Notes under the pieces: generated by a model
Databases searched by the model: none
Told to the model about the DNA's origin: nothing
Seen by the model: the letters and a program-made list of their open reading frames with translations, nothing else
DNA from: Terrabacter sp040702505
Lineage (GTDB): Bacteria; Actinomycetota; Actinomycetes; Actinomycetales; Dermatophilaceae
Direction: 5' to 3'
DNA: 64,000 nt
Assembly: GCF_040702505.1 (NCBI RefSeq)
Contig: NZ_JBFBLC010000008.1
Location: forward strand, 1 to 64,000
Position numbers and translations under genes: made by a program
Shown: positions 17,398 through 26,472 of the stretch, in pieces
Layout: each line of letters opens with the position of its first letter
Numbering within the stretch: the stretch's first letter is position 1

Positions 17398-18633
17398 TCA
17401 CGCGGGGGTGCTGGCGTATCGGTTGGTGGCGACGGGCAGGCGCAGCCGCTCGCGGAGGGTGCGCTGCTCGTAGGCCGTCCGGAACGCGCCGGCTCGCTGC
17501 AGCTCGGGGACCAGCCCGTCGACGACGGAGACGAGGTCGTCCGCGATGACGGCCAGCCGCAGTCGGAAGCCGGCGTAGCCGAGCGACTGCCAGCGCTGGA
17601 GCAGGGAGGCGAGCTCGCGGCTGGTTCCCGTGAAGATGTGGGCGTCCGAGGACAGGGGCGCCCCGGCTGCCTCGTCGAGGCGTCGCCGACGTCGGAGCGC
17701 TGCGTCGGTCGTCCGGTCGAGGATCACCAGCACGTCGGCGAAGACCTTGAGCGGTGGTGCGGTCCGGCCGACGCGCTGCTCGGCCTGTCGGACCTGGGCG
17801 AGGATGCCCGTGGCCTGGTCGTCGTCGTGTGGGGTGACGAAGACGATGTCCGCCGACGTTGCGGCCAGCTCGTAGGGGATGGCGTGGTGGGCCAGGGCTG
17901 TCACCACGGGCTGCCCCTGCGGGGGACGTGGCGTGATCGAGGGGCCGCGGACGCTGAAGTGGGGCCCCGCGAAGTCGATGTAGTGCAGCTTGTCCCGGTC
18001 GATGAAGCGCCCGGTCGTGACGTCACGGATCTCAGCGTCGTCCTCCCAGCTGTCCCACAGTCGGCGGACGACCTCGACGTGGTCGGCCGCCTCCGCGAAC
18101 CGCTCTCGCAGTGCCGCGAGGGCCACCGGGTCGGTGGCGAAATCGCGCGTGATGCCAGGGAGCGTCCGGCGACCGAAGTGACCGGCCTCGCCAAGCGTCC
18201 CGCCCACCTTGACCTGCCAGCCGGCCCGGCCGTGGCTCGCGTGGTCGAGCGTGGCGATCGACTTGGAGACGTGGAACGGCTCGGTGTGGGTCGTCGTGAC
18301 CGTCGGCACCAGGCCGATGTGCTCCGTGGACGGTGCGACCAAGGCTGCGATGAGCAGGGCGTCGAGCCGCCCGCGGACCCGGTCGGTGCGCGAGTCACTG
18401 CCGCTCGAGAACGGGTCCTCCGACTGCAGGGTCAGGCTGTCCTCGATGGTGACGAAGTCGAGGAGGCCACGTTCGGCAGTGGTGACGATGTCGGTCCAGT
18501 AGCGGGCGGTGAAGAGCTCGCCTGCGCGGGCGCCGGGCTCGCGCCAGGCGGCGGGGTGCCAGCCGGCTCCGTCCAGCGCGACTGCGAGGTGCAGCGGGTG
18601 AAGGGTGCCCCCGGCCGAGGCAGTGGTGCTCAC
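17398..18633 (-). CDS. LLM-class flavin-dependent monooxygenase
   Basis: A 411-aa luciferase-like protein with the NtaA-branch organisation: HLAVALDGAGWHP at the start, TIEDSL, ATLDHASHGRAGWQVKV in the barrel centre and a C-terminal region that ends ERLRLP. It is more divergent than the protein at 15960-17384. Substrate unknown. Its GTG start overlaps the stop of the cysteine-dioxygenase-like gene (GTGA), so it is coupled to it. It would need reduced FMN from the operon's reductase. Confidence 0.85.
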   Translation of the reverse strand: MSTTASAGGTLHPLHLAVALDGAGWHPAAWREPGARAGELFTARYWTDIVTTAERGLLDFVTIEDSLTLQSEDPFSSGSDSRTDRVRGRLDALLIAALVAPSTEHIGLVPTVTTTHTEPFHVSKSIATLDHASHGRAGWQVKVGGTLGEAGHFGRRTLPGITRDFATDPVALAALRERFAEAADHVEVVRRLWDSWEDDAEIRDVTTGRFIDRDKLHYIDFAGPHFSVRGPSITPRPPQGQPVVTALAHHAIPYELAATSADIVFVTPHDDDQATGILAQVRQAEQRVGRTAPPLKVFADVLVILDRTTDAALRRRRRLDEAAGAPLSSDAHIFTGTSRELASLLQRWQSLGYAGFRLRLAVIADDLVSVVDGLVPELQRAGAFRTAYEQRTLRERLRLPVATNRYASTPA

Positions 18634-19184
18634 CAGTCGACTCCCTTCTGCTGGACCTCCACCGGATGCAGGTTTCCGCTACTCACCGCGTACGTCGTCA
18701 TGACCGTCAGGCGTGGGGCGTAGACGTGCAGGCTGATCGCAAGGTCCGGGCCGACGTTGCTGACGTGGTGCACGTAGGAGGGGCCGAAGGTCCGCTGCTG
18801 TCCGGTCCGCAGCCGGCGGGCCCCCTTCTCGACCTGCGGTGCTCCGTCCAGGCCGCTGGGTGTGGCGACCCGTTCGGTCAGCTGTCCATGCAGGACGATG
18901 AACGAACCGGCGCTCTGGCCGTGGTCGTGCCACTCCGTCCCTTGGCCGGGGAGCCAGGTGAGCAGCCACGCCTCGTGGTCGCTCTCGGCGGCGACGCGCG
19001 CGTAGTAGCGGCTGATCGGGTCGAAGTCCACCAGACCGGCCCACAGGGTGCGCTCACCAGCGAGGTGCCTGGCGGTGGCCGCGAGGTCGACTGCGGTGCC
19101 CGGCTGACGCGGACCTTGCGCGTGGGCTGGCGGGCCGGTGAGACCATCTGGGCGGATGGGGGAGGTTCGTGTTCTGAGAGGCAT
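18630..19184 (-). CDS. Cysteine dioxygenase-like cupin
   Basis: A 184-aa cupin of the thiol dioxygenase family, which adds O2 to the thiol sulfur to give a sulfinate, using non-haem iron. The iron ligands are the two His of EWHDHGQSAGS and the His of HHVSN. The position of the Cys-Tyr crosslink Cys is Gly, as in bacterial enzymes, and the Tyr in SLHVYAP is kept. The ATG at 19184 has GAGGAG upstream. The operon place implies oxidation of cysteine or a mercaptoacid released by the monooxygenases. Confidence 0.85.
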   Translation of the reverse strand: MPLRTRTSPIRPDGLTGPPAHAQGPRQPGTAVDLAATARHLAGERTLWAGLVDFDPISRYYARVAAESDHEAWLLTWLPGQGTEWHDHGQSAGSFIVLHGQLTERVATPSGLDGAPQVEKGARRLRTGQQRTFGPSYVHHVSNVGPDLAISLHVYAPRLTVMTTYAVSSGNLHPVEVQQKGVDW

Positions 19185-19245
19185 TGTTGGGCTCCTCGAA
19201 GTCGTGACGGTGTGCGGAACTGGGGTCAGGGCGACGACGGGCGGC

Positions 19246-20397
19246 TCACCCGACCTGCGCCGGAGACGGTGGAGTGGTCGCCGTGGCCCAAGCGTCCGGG
19301 GCGCCAGCACGGGGAGGGTTGCTGCCCAGCCCACCCGGCTCGCGGGCCGTCGGCTGTCCGGCTCCCTGCCGCGACGGGTGCTCGCGGCGGACGACGGGCG
19401 CGACGTCGCTGAAGAATCGCTCGATGCTGCGTCGGGTGACGGCCTCCCGCAGCCCGGGGACGTCGAGCGAGATGCCGGAGAGCTCGTGGCCGAACGCGTC
19501 GTGGTAGCGCCCGATCTTGTCGACGACCTCCTCCGGCGAGCCGATCAGCGCGGAGCTGTCCCGGGCGTACTCCTCGACGGTGGTGAACGGCAGCCTGTTG
19601 TGCACAGCACCGGGTGAGCGCCGGAAGGCCTCGAACGCGGGCTCGTAGAGCCGCAGGGCCTCCTGGGTCGTGTCGGCCACCAGCAGCCCCAGGAACCCAG
19701 CCCCGACGAAGGCGGCGGCCGGGTCGTGGCCGTGAGCCTCCCACCGCTCGCGGTAGTGCCGGACCAGGGCCGCGTACTTCTCCATCGGGTGGAAGCCGTT
19801 GGCGGAGAACAGCGGGTCACCCCACCGCGCCGCCAGCTCGGTCGACTCGGTGGAGCTGGCCGAGCCGTGCCAGACCGGGATCGGCTGCTGCAGAGGACGC
19901 GGCTGCGTGGTGGCCTCGACGAGCGGCGGGCGGAAGCGCCCGGACCACGTCACGCGCTCCTCGCGCCAGAGCCGCCGGAGCAGCTCGTACTTCTCGGCGT
20001 TGCGTTCCCACTGACCCTGGAGGTCGTAGCCGTAGAGCGCGTTCTGGTCCGGGTCGTTGCCCTTGCCGATGACGACGTCGAGCCGTCCACCGCTGAGGTG
20101 GTCGAGCGTCGCGTAGTCCTCTGCGACCCGGACCGGGTCGCACAGCGACAGCACGGTGACGGTCGTCATGAGACGGATGCGCGTCGTGCGCGCGGCGACG
20201 TGGGCGAGCACCACCGGCGGCGAGGAGGACACGAACCGCTGCGCGTGCCGCTCCCCCACCCCGAACGCGTCGAAGCCGAGCTCCTCGGCCCACTGCGCCT
20301 GCCGACCGACGTGCTCGAACGCCTCCGTCTGGCTGCGCGCCACGCCCGTGACGGGGTCCGGGCTGGTGTCCAGCAACGTGTACGTGCAGAACCTCAT
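19246..20397 (-). CDS. LLM-class flavin-dependent monooxygenase, luciferase-alpha-like
   Basis: A 383-aa protein starting MRFCTYTLLDTSPDP, with FGVGERHAQRF, SPPVVLAHVAARTTRIRL and ATLDHLSGGRLDVVIGKG. This is the bacterial-luciferase alpha-like branch and distinct from the SsuD and NtaA types in the same operon. The C-terminal 40 residues are Pro/Gly-rich and probably disordered. The ATG overlaps the preceding stop as ATGA. The substrate is open; the B. subtilis CmoO protein is a comparable partner of CmoJ. Confidence 0.85.
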   Translation of the reverse strand: MRFCTYTLLDTSPDPVTGVARSQTEAFEHVGRQAQWAEELGFDAFGVGERHAQRFVSSSPPVVLAHVAARTTRIRLMTTVTVLSLCDPVRVAEDYATLDHLSGGRLDVVIGKGNDPDQNALYGYDLQGQWERNAEKYELLRRLWREERVTWSGRFRPPLVEATTQPRPLQQPIPVWHGSASSTESTELAARWGDPLFSANGFHPMEKYAALVRHYRERWEAHGHDPAAAFVGAGFLGLLVADTTQEALRLYEPAFEAFRRSPGAVHNRLPFTTVEEYARDSSALIGSPEEVVDKIGRYHDAFGHELSGISLDVPGLREAVTRRSIERFFSDVAPVVRREHPSRQGAGQPTAREPGGLGSNPPRAGAPDAWATATTPPSPAQVG

Positions 20398-21164
20398 GCC
20401 GGCCGCTTCTCCCCTGCCGTCACGGCCACCGCGATCCGGTTGCCGCTGACCGGCGCCGGGCAGGTGCCGTGGTCGCTGAAGGCGAACGGCAGGTTGACGG
20501 CCCGGTTGAAGTCGACGACGAGGTTGCCCTCTGGGTCGGGCGCCTCGGTCACGACGGTGCGCCACGGCGCGGACGTCACCTCGTTGGTGGCGTCGTGGAA
20601 GAGCAGAGCGAGCCCGTCCCCGGCGGCCACGGCACTGAGCCGGTGGCGTACGCCGGCGATGTCGACGTCGACGGTGCCGACGACACGCGCCTGCTGCACG
20701 AGGTCCCTCCGAGCGGTGGCCACCTCGACCGTCGCGGGCTCCTGCGCCGGCGTGAAGGCGGCCGGCCGCACCCACTCGGCGTCGTGGTCCCAGGTGGGGA
20801 CGCCCTTGAAGGCGACTCGAGCCGGGGCCTGCGGGTCACGCGTGCGGACGGCGAGGCGGGCTCCCCGCCGGAGCAGCTCGACGACCCGGTCGTCGTGGCG
20901 CAGCCAGTGGAGCGAGCCGCCCTCGGCGACGTCGGCGGAGGCCGTGCCGAGCACCGGGCCGACGTCAGTGACGAGCCGGTCCTCATCCTCGGCCCGGACG
21001 TGTGCACCCTCCTCGTCGGCCCACCACAGCCCGGGCAGGCCGGGGAGATCGGACGGCTCGTGGGCCAGCCACGCGAAGCCGGTCAGCGAGAGCCACCCGT
21101 GCTCCTCCGCCAGCGCCGACTCACGGGCGGCGCGCCACTGCAGCCACGCTTGCTGGGCGGTCAC
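20394..21164 (-). CDS. DUF1684 family protein
   Basis: A 256-aa protein. The diagnostic C-terminus is present: LLFHDATNEVTS, NLVVDFNRAVNLPFAF and TCPAPVSGNRIAVAVTAGEK. In other DUF1684 proteins the corresponding pieces read DFNRAYNPPCAY and TCPLPPxENRL. The fold is beta-rich with a buried Asp/Cys/His set, and no reaction is established to my knowledge. The N-terminal part starts WLQWRAAREEALAE-like, as usual. GTG 21164 overlaps the previous stop (GTGA). Membership in a tightly coupled organosulfur operon is the best functional hint. Confidence 0.85.
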   Translation of the reverse strand: MTAQQAWLQWRAARESALAEEHGWLSLTGFAWLAHEPSDLPGLPGLWWADEEGAHVRAEDEDRLVTDVGPVLGTASADVAEGGSLHWLRHDDRVVELLRRGARLAVRTRDPQAPARVAFKGVPTWDHDAEWVRPAAFTPAQEPATVEVATARRDLVQQARVVGTVDVDIAGVRHRLSAVAAGDGLALLFHDATNEVTSAPWRTVVTEAPDPEGNLVVDFNRAVNLPFAFSDHGTCPAPVSGNRIAVAVTAGEKRPA

Positions 21165-22288
21165 GCGACGGCCTCCTGCCGGGCCGCGCCGGCCGCCTCG
21201 GCATCTCGACGCGCGACCTCGGCGCGCACCAGAGGGATCACGTGGCGCCCGAAGTCGACGGCGTCGTCGTAGAGGTGGTAGCCCCGGGCCGAGAAGATGC
21301 GCACCCCGAGGTCGTAGTAGTCCAGCAGCGCGGCCGCGATGGTCTCGGGAGTGCCGACGAGGGCGGTGCTGTTGCCGCCGCCGCCGGTCGCAGCGGCGGT
21401 GGCGGTCCACAGCGCCCGGTCGTGGCGCTCGCCTGCGCCGGCGGCGGCGAGGAGCCGCTGGGAACCGGAGTTCTCCGGCTGGGCGACATTGCGCCGCAAG
21501 CGTCCCCGCGTGTCCCCACCGTCCGCGCTGCGGGCGTGGATGGCGCCGAGCGTGCGCTCGGCCTTCTCCCATGCCAGCTCGTCGGTGGCGGCGAGGATGG
21601 GGCGGAAGGCGACCTGGATCGTCGGCAGCGGGTTGCCCGCGGCCGCGGCAGCCTCGCGGATGGTCGTGATCTGCTCGGCGGTGCCGGCGAGCGGCTCTCC
21701 CCACAGGGCGAAGACGTCCGCTTCCGCGGCACCGACGGCGTATGCCGCGTGGCTGGAGCCGCCGAAGGAGATGCGTGGGCGCGGGGTCTGGAGCGGCTTG
21801 ATGTCCGCGACGAAGTTCTCGAAGCGGTAGTGCTCGCCGGCGAAGTCGAAGGGCTCGTCGCTGGTCCAGGCCCGCTTGAGGATCTGGATGAACTCTCGGG
21901 TCCGGGAGTAGCGGGCGTCCTTGTCCAGGTGGTCGCCTTCGGCGGCCTGGTCGGCGGTGCTGCCGCCGGTGATGACGTGCACCTCGAAGCGGCCCCCGCT
22001 GATGTGGTCGAGGGTCGCGAACGTCTTGGCGGTGAGCGTGGGGTAGGCGGTGTTCGGCCGGTGGGCGACGACGAGGTTGAGTCGCTCGGTGTTGGCAGCG
22101 ATGTGCGCGGCGACCTGGGCGGGGTCGGGTGAGCCCGAGTGGTACGCGAAGAGGATGCGGTCCCAGCCGTTGTCCTCGTGGGCTCGGGCGAGCTTGGTGG
22201 CGAAGGGCAGGTCGAGCGCGCCGCCGCTCCGGGCGGTGGTCTCGGTGCCGTCGTGGTTGGCGGCGATGCCCAGGAACTCAACTGGCAT
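21161..22288 (-). CDS. SsuD-like FMNH2-dependent monooxygenase
   Basis: A 375-aa LLM-class enzyme starting VEFLGIAANHDGTE, with HRPNTAYPTLTAKTFATLDH, VITGGSTADQAAEGD and RISFGGSSHAAYAVG, close to the SsuD/MsuD/SfnG sulfonate-sulfone branch. It should release sulfite or a sulfinate from an organosulfonate or sulfone with FMNH2 and O2. The ATG at 22288 lies 11 nt inside the previous gene and has AAGGACC upstream. It is the second SsuD-type protein of the operon; the first is at 14534-15646. Confidence 0.87.
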   Translation of the reverse strand: MPVEFLGIAANHDGTETTARSGGALDLPFATKLARAHEDNGWDRILFAYHSGSPDPAQVAAHIAANTERLNLVVAHRPNTAYPTLTAKTFATLDHISGGRFEVHVITGGSTADQAAEGDHLDKDARYSRTREFIQILKRAWTSDEPFDFAGEHYRFENFVADIKPLQTPRPRISFGGSSHAAYAVGAAEADVFALWGEPLAGTAEQITTIREAAAAAGNPLPTIQVAFRPILAATDELAWEKAERTLGAIHARSADGGDTRGRLRRNVAQPENSGSQRLLAAAGAGERHDRALWTATAAATGGGGNSTALVGTPETIAAALLDYYDLGVRIFSARGYHLYDDAVDFGRHVIPLVRAEVARRDAEAAGAARQEAVA

Positions 22289-24227
22289 GGCGGTGGTCCT
22301 TGTCTCTCTCGGGGTGGTGGGATGTCGTGGCGCTCGCCGGGGGCGCGGTGTGCAGGCGCGGTGCAGCGGCTGGACGGCTGATCGGGACGGTGAGCAGGTC
22401 TCGGGCGACCGCGTCGTTCTGGCGGAAGCCCGGCGCGTTGAAGCCGGGGCGGGAGAACCCGCCGGCACCCGCGGAGCCGGAGACGGCTGGTCCGAGCAGG
22501 AAGCGCCGGTGGTGCACGGACCCGTCGGCACGGACCGCCCGGGCGCGCGCATCCGCGAGGAGCTGCCCGGCGCCCAGGCTGGTGCCGTCGGCGGCAGTCA
22601 CGGGTCGCGACCGGAGCTCGCCCGCGCGGAGCAGGTCGGCGACCAGCGGGTCGGTGACGAGGCTGCTGTCCGGGCGCGGCAGCCGTGCGTCGACGGCAGC
22701 CCGGGCCTGCACCACCCGGCCGCCCGATCGGGCCACGAACCTGCCGTTCTCCACGGACAGCTCGAGGTCGGGCCCGAGGAAGTGGACGACCCCGGCGCGG
22801 TGCAGGGCGAGCAGCTCGGCGAGCCGGCGCGGCGGGGGGCCGCTCGCGAGGAAGGAGAACAGGCCGTGGAAGTGGCCCTCCACGTGGCGCACCCGGTCCT
22901 CCTCGGACAGCCGCCCCGTGACGACGAGCTCGGCCAGGACGGCGTACACGCCGAGCAGGGTGTCGAAGACGGCACGGTCGCTGGAACGCAGCGGGTCGGC
23001 TCGACGCGTGAGGTCACCGGTGACGTGCTCGACCACGAGGCGCTCCACCTCCGAAGCCAAGGTGTGCGGGTGGACGTCCGCCCTGAGCGGGCGGTCGATG
23101 CGGTCGATGTCGAAGAGGTCCTCGGGGTCGGTGAGGTGGGGCCGGGCGACGGGCGGGAGGCCGTCACCCGCCCGGTGAGCCTCGACCAGAGCCCGCTCGA
23201 GGGTCTCGAAGGTGCCCCGGGTCCGTTCGGGGTGCGCGTGGAAGAGCCGGCGGTAGTGGGCCACCGCCAGCTCGAGCACGACGAGCGGCCACACCTGCCT
23301 GCGGTAGTCGAGGACCGTCGCACCGCCCCCCATGCCGGCGAGGCGCTCACGCGTGAGGTGGCGCAGCGGCGCCGGCCCGTCGGCCGGGGAGCGCACCTCG
23401 TATCCGAGCTTCGCGTGGTATGGCACGCCACGACGTGACCCGACGTGGAGCACCGGCTCGCTGCCGCTCGGGTGGTAGGTGAGCTCGTTTCCGGTGCCGC
23501 GGAACCGGCCACCGCGGCCCTCTCCGAGCAGGACGAAGAGGTCCACGAACGCCAGGCCCATGCCGCGCACGAGCACCGGCTCGCCCGGCCGCAGCTCGTC
23601 GAGGTCGAGGTCCGCAGTGTGGCCTGCCGGCACGTACGTGAGGTCGTGCTGCTCCGCGCGGTCCAGCAACTGCAGCTCGTCAGGGCCCGGGGCCTGCTGC
23701 AGGTAGCCCTGGGCCAGGACCACGACGTCGGCAGCAAGCGTTGCTCCGCCCGCAAGCGTCACCGTCTGGGTCGGCCCGTCGTCCTCCAGTGCCACGGCCC
23801 GGTCGGTGTGCACGTGGACGGTGAGGCTGCGCGGCAGCGTCTTTGCGGTACGCCGCCAGGCCCACTCCAGGTACTGCGCCTGGACGACGCGCGGTGCGAA
23901 CGACCGGGGTCCGAGCCGCGCTGCGTCCTCGCTCGCCTCGTCGCCGGCCGCCCACTGCGCGAGCGATGGTCCGTCGACGACCGGTCCCTCGCACGTGACG
24001 GACGCGTCGGTGAAGACCGTGACGTCCTGGGCCTCGGAGTTCATCCACAGCAGGGGGGACTGTGCGGCGCGCCAGATGCGTCCGCCACCTGGCGGGTGCG
24101 TGTCCACGACGTGCACCTGCACACGCTCCCCCGGCGCGACGAGGTCGGTGGCGTTGGCGGCGAGGCGTTCGACCAGGCTCAGAGCGCGAGGGCCGCCGCC
24201 GACGACGACGATCCGTCTCGGGCTCAC
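22278..24227 (-). CDS. FAD/NAD(P)-binding oxidoreductase (PF13454-like)
   Basis: A 649-aa flavoprotein. The N-terminal nucleotide loop is RIVVVGGGPRALSLVERL, and VVLAQGYLQQAP marks the second dinucleotide-binding piece. Long proteins of this type (FAD-NAD(P)-binding, HI0933-like) resemble N-hydroxylating or lysine/ornithine monooxygenase-type enzymes and often sit in sulfur or amino-acid clusters. The reaction is unassigned. GTG 24227 overlaps the previous stop (GTGA) and its own end overlaps the next gene by 11 nt, so it is an integral member of the operon. Confidence 0.8.
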   Translation of the reverse strand: MSPRRIVVVGGGPRALSLVERLAANATDLVAPGERVQVHVVDTHPPGGGRIWRAAQSPLLWMNSEAQDVTVFTDASVTCEGPVVDGPSLAQWAAGDEASEDAARLGPRSFAPRVVQAQYLEWAWRRTAKTLPRSLTVHVHTDRAVALEDDGPTQTVTLAGGATLAADVVVLAQGYLQQAPGPDELQLLDRAEQHDLTYVPAGHTADLDLDELRPGEPVLVRGMGLAFVDLFVLLGEGRGGRFRGTGNELTYHPSGSEPVLHVGSRRGVPYHAKLGYEVRSPADGPAPLRHLTRERLAGMGGGATVLDYRRQVWPLVVLELAVAHYRRLFHAHPERTRGTFETLERALVEAHRAGDGLPPVARPHLTDPEDLFDIDRIDRPLRADVHPHTLASEVERLVVEHVTGDLTRRADPLRSSDRAVFDTLLGVYAVLAELVVTGRLSEEDRVRHVEGHFHGLFSFLASGPPPRRLAELLALHRAGVVHFLGPDLELSVENGRFVARSGGRVVQARAAVDARLPRPDSSLVTDPLVADLLRAGELRSRPVTAADGTSLGAGQLLADARARAVRADGSVHHRRFLLGPAVSGSAGAGGFSRPGFNAPGFRQNDAVARDLLTVPISRPAAAPRLHTAPPASATTSHHPERDKDHRHAS

Positions 24228-25390
24228 GCCGCCCCCCAGCTCCGGTAGGACGGGGGCGGCGCGATGGAGTCGGCGGCGTCGACCTGCGTCCCGGCGCCCG
24301 CACCGGCCGCCAGGGACGGTGTGTGGGCTCCAGCCGGCTGGGCGGCGGCGCGTCTGGTGCTCGGGGGCAGCTCCTTGTCGAAGGCATGCGGGCCGATCGC
24401 CTCCGGGTCGGCGTGCAGGTCGAAGGCCGGCAGGTAGCCGGCGGCGAGGTAGAGCGCGCGAGCCTCGGGTTGACGTGGCCCGGTGGTGAGGTGGATCCGC
24501 TTGTAGCCCAGTGAGACTGCTGCGAGCTCGAGCTCGTGGAGCACCCGTCGCGCCAGGCCCTGCCGGCGGAACTGGGCGTGGGTCCAGACCCTCTTGACCT
24601 CGGCCGTCTCGTCGTCGTAACGGCGGATGGCACCTCCTGCGACGGTCTGGCCTGCCCGCGAGATCACCAGGAACGCGCCGTCGGGTGCGTCGAAGTCGGT
24701 GATAGGGACCTCGGTGAGCTGGGTGTTCGGGGTCGAGAGTCCGTAGCGGGTCCCGTACTCGACGACGAGGTCCTCCAGCAGTGGCGCGGCGGCGTCGTCG
24801 CGGGGTGAGACACGAAGGACCACGTCGTCGTCGGTCTCCGTGACGAGCTGGCTGCGGTGCCGGGCCAGGTGGGTCAGGAACGACTCGGTCACCAGGTGCA
24901 GGTTGCGGGCAGCGGACTCGGCGAGCAGGACCCCCGCGTCCTGCGGGTAGACGGTGACCTCGGAGGCGAGCACGAACCAGCCCTGGGTGACGTGCTCGGC
25001 CCCGAGCGAGACGAGGACGGGCCGCAGGGCGTAGTCGAGGGCGAGCACGTGCGCCGGGCTGCCGCCCGTCGCCACGGGCAGGACGGTCTTTCCCCGCAGC
25101 GCGTACTGCGGCAGCAGGTCGAGCAGCGCCTTGAGCACGCCGGTGTAGGCCGCCTTGTAGACGGGGGTGGTGACGACGACGCCGTCGGCGTCGGCGATGG
25201 CCGCCACCACGGCCGCGACCTCGGGGTGCGCGCCGTCGGCGTGCAGGAGCGCGTCGGCGGGCAGGTCCCGGACGACGACGCGGGTGACGTCGTGGCCCCG
25301 GGCGCGCAGCCGTCGTTCGACGTGTCCGAGGACCGCCTCGGTGCGGGAGGGGGCGGACGGGCTACCGGAGAGCGTGACGATGGATGCCAT
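24224..25390 (-). CDS. SsuE-type FMN reductase fused to a GNAT acetyltransferase
   Basis: A 388-aa two-domain protein. Residues 1-180 are an NAD(P)H:FMN reductase of the SsuE/MsuE type: VTLSGSPSAPSRTEAVL as phosphate loop, TPVYKAAYTGVLKALLDLLP and LPVATGGSPAH. Residues about 200-345 are a GNAT acetyltransferase with the acetyl-CoA loop QFRRQGLARRVL. The reductase supplies FMNH2 to the operon's monooxygenases. The acetyltransferase could N-acetylate an S-substituted cysteine before monooxygenation, as SnaB does in B. subtilis. A Pro/Ala-rich tail of 45 residues follows. It begins 10 nt after the binding-protein gene. Confidence 0.85.
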   Translation of the reverse strand: MASIVTLSGSPSAPSRTEAVLGHVERRLRARGHDVTRVVVRDLPADALLHADGAHPEVAAVVAAIADADGVVVTTPVYKAAYTGVLKALLDLLPQYALRGKTVLPVATGGSPAHVLALDYALRPVLVSLGAEHVTQGWFVLASEVTVYPQDAGVLLAESAARNLHLVTESFLTHLARHRSQLVTETDDDVVLRVSPRDDAAAPLLEDLVVEYGTRYGLSTPNTQLTEVPITDFDAPDGAFLVISRAGQTVAGGAIRRYDDETAEVKRVWTHAQFRRQGLARRVLHELELAAVSLGYKRIHLTTGPRQPEARALYLAAGYLPAFDLHADPEAIGPHAFDKELPPSTRRAAAQPAGAHTPSLAAGAGAGTQVDAADSIAPPPSYRSWGAA

Positions 25391-25399
25391 GGCTGGTCC

Positions 25400-26425
25400 T
25401 CACTTGGTGGCGGCGGGCTTGGGGAGCCCGGCGGGGTTGACCTCGGATGCCGGGACGGCCTCGGCCGTCAGGCCCCAGCGCTTCAGGACCTGGGCGTAGC
25501 TGCCGTCGGCGATGGCGGCGTTGATGGCGTCGGAGATCGGTTTGACGAGCCCGTTGCCCTTCTTCGTCAGCACGCCGACCTTGCCTGGAATGGGGTAGCT
25601 GGACGAGACGGTGCCGACGATCTGGGTCTTGCCGGCCGTGACGACGTGGTAGGTCGCGGTGGGGTTCGGCCCCAGGTAGAGGTCGATGCGTCCGGAGTCG
25701 AGGGCGAGGTAGTACTCGGTGGCGCCCTGGTAGTAGACGAGCTGGGCGGGAGCGCGTCCGGCCTTCTGGTTCTCGGCGTTCCAGCGCAGCAGGATCGCCT
25801 CCTGCAGGGTGCCCGAGCCGACGGCGACCCTCTTGCCGGAGATGTCGGCGGGTCCCCGGACGCTCAGGCCTGAGCCCTTCTTGGCCTCGAAGGCATGAAG
25901 GCCCAGGCGGTAGGTGGCGAAGTCGTACTTCTCCTTGCGCTCCTCGGAGACGCCGACGTTGGAGACGGCGACCTGGTACTTGCCGGAGTCGACGCCGATG
26001 AAGAGGTTCTCCCAGCTCGTCGTCTCCACCTGCGGTTTGAGCCCGAGGACATCGGCCACCACATGGGCGACGTCGACCTCCACCCCGATCGGCGTGCGGT
26101 TGTCGTCGGCGGTGAAGGCCAGCGGCGGGATGCCTCCACCGGCGCCGCCGCTGCCGATGACGAGCCGGCCGCTGGCGCGGACGTCGGCCGGCAGCTCGGC
26201 CGCGATCTCGGGGTGGGGGGTGGCGACGGGGCGCTTCTGGTTCGCGGAGGTTTCGAAGGCGACGGGCAGGACCTTGGATCCGCCGAGGTCCTTGGGGTCG
26301 ACCTTCTGGGCTGCTGGGGCGACAGGGTCGGCGCAGGCAGCTAGTGACGTGGCGGTGGTCAGCAGCGTGGCCGCGAGGACGATGACGCGGCGACTGGCTC
26401 GTGGATGGCTCGGGTTGGTGCTCAT
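25400..26425 (-). CDS. Amino-acid-type ABC transporter substrate-binding lipoprotein
   Basis: A 341-aa exported lipoprotein. The signal peptide ends with the lipobox SLAAC (Cys31). The mature part is a class-3 solute-binding domain (SBP_bac_3) with VGVEVDVAH-like IGVEVDVAHVVADVLG, WENLFIGVDSGKYQVAVSN and GKRVAVGSGT. The equivalent position to the carboxylate-binding Arg is embedded in the second lobe. It is a paralog of the protein encoded just upstream (26473-27534). With the permease and ATPase of the operon it should import a cystine-like or S-substituted amino acid. AGGAGA precedes ATG 26425. Confidence 0.88.
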   Translation of the reverse strand: MSTNPSHPRASRRVIVLAATLLTTATSLAACADPVAPAAQKVDPKDLGGSKVLPVAFETSANQKRPVATPHPEIAAELPADVRASGRLVIGSGGAGGGIPPLAFTADDNRTPIGVEVDVAHVVADVLGLKPQVETTSWENLFIGVDSGKYQVAVSNVGVSEERKEKYDFATYRLGLHAFEAKKGSGLSVRGPADISGKRVAVGSGTLQEAILLRWNAENQKAGRAPAQLVYYQGATEYYLALDSGRIDLYLGPNPTATYHVVTAGKTQIVGTVSSSYPIPGKVGVLTKKGNGLVKPISDAINAAIADGSYAQVLKRWGLTAEAVPASEVNPAGLPKPAATK

Positions 26426-26472
26426 GGGTTCTGGTCTCCTGGCTCGGGTGCGGCGTGGGCGGTCGACCGGGC

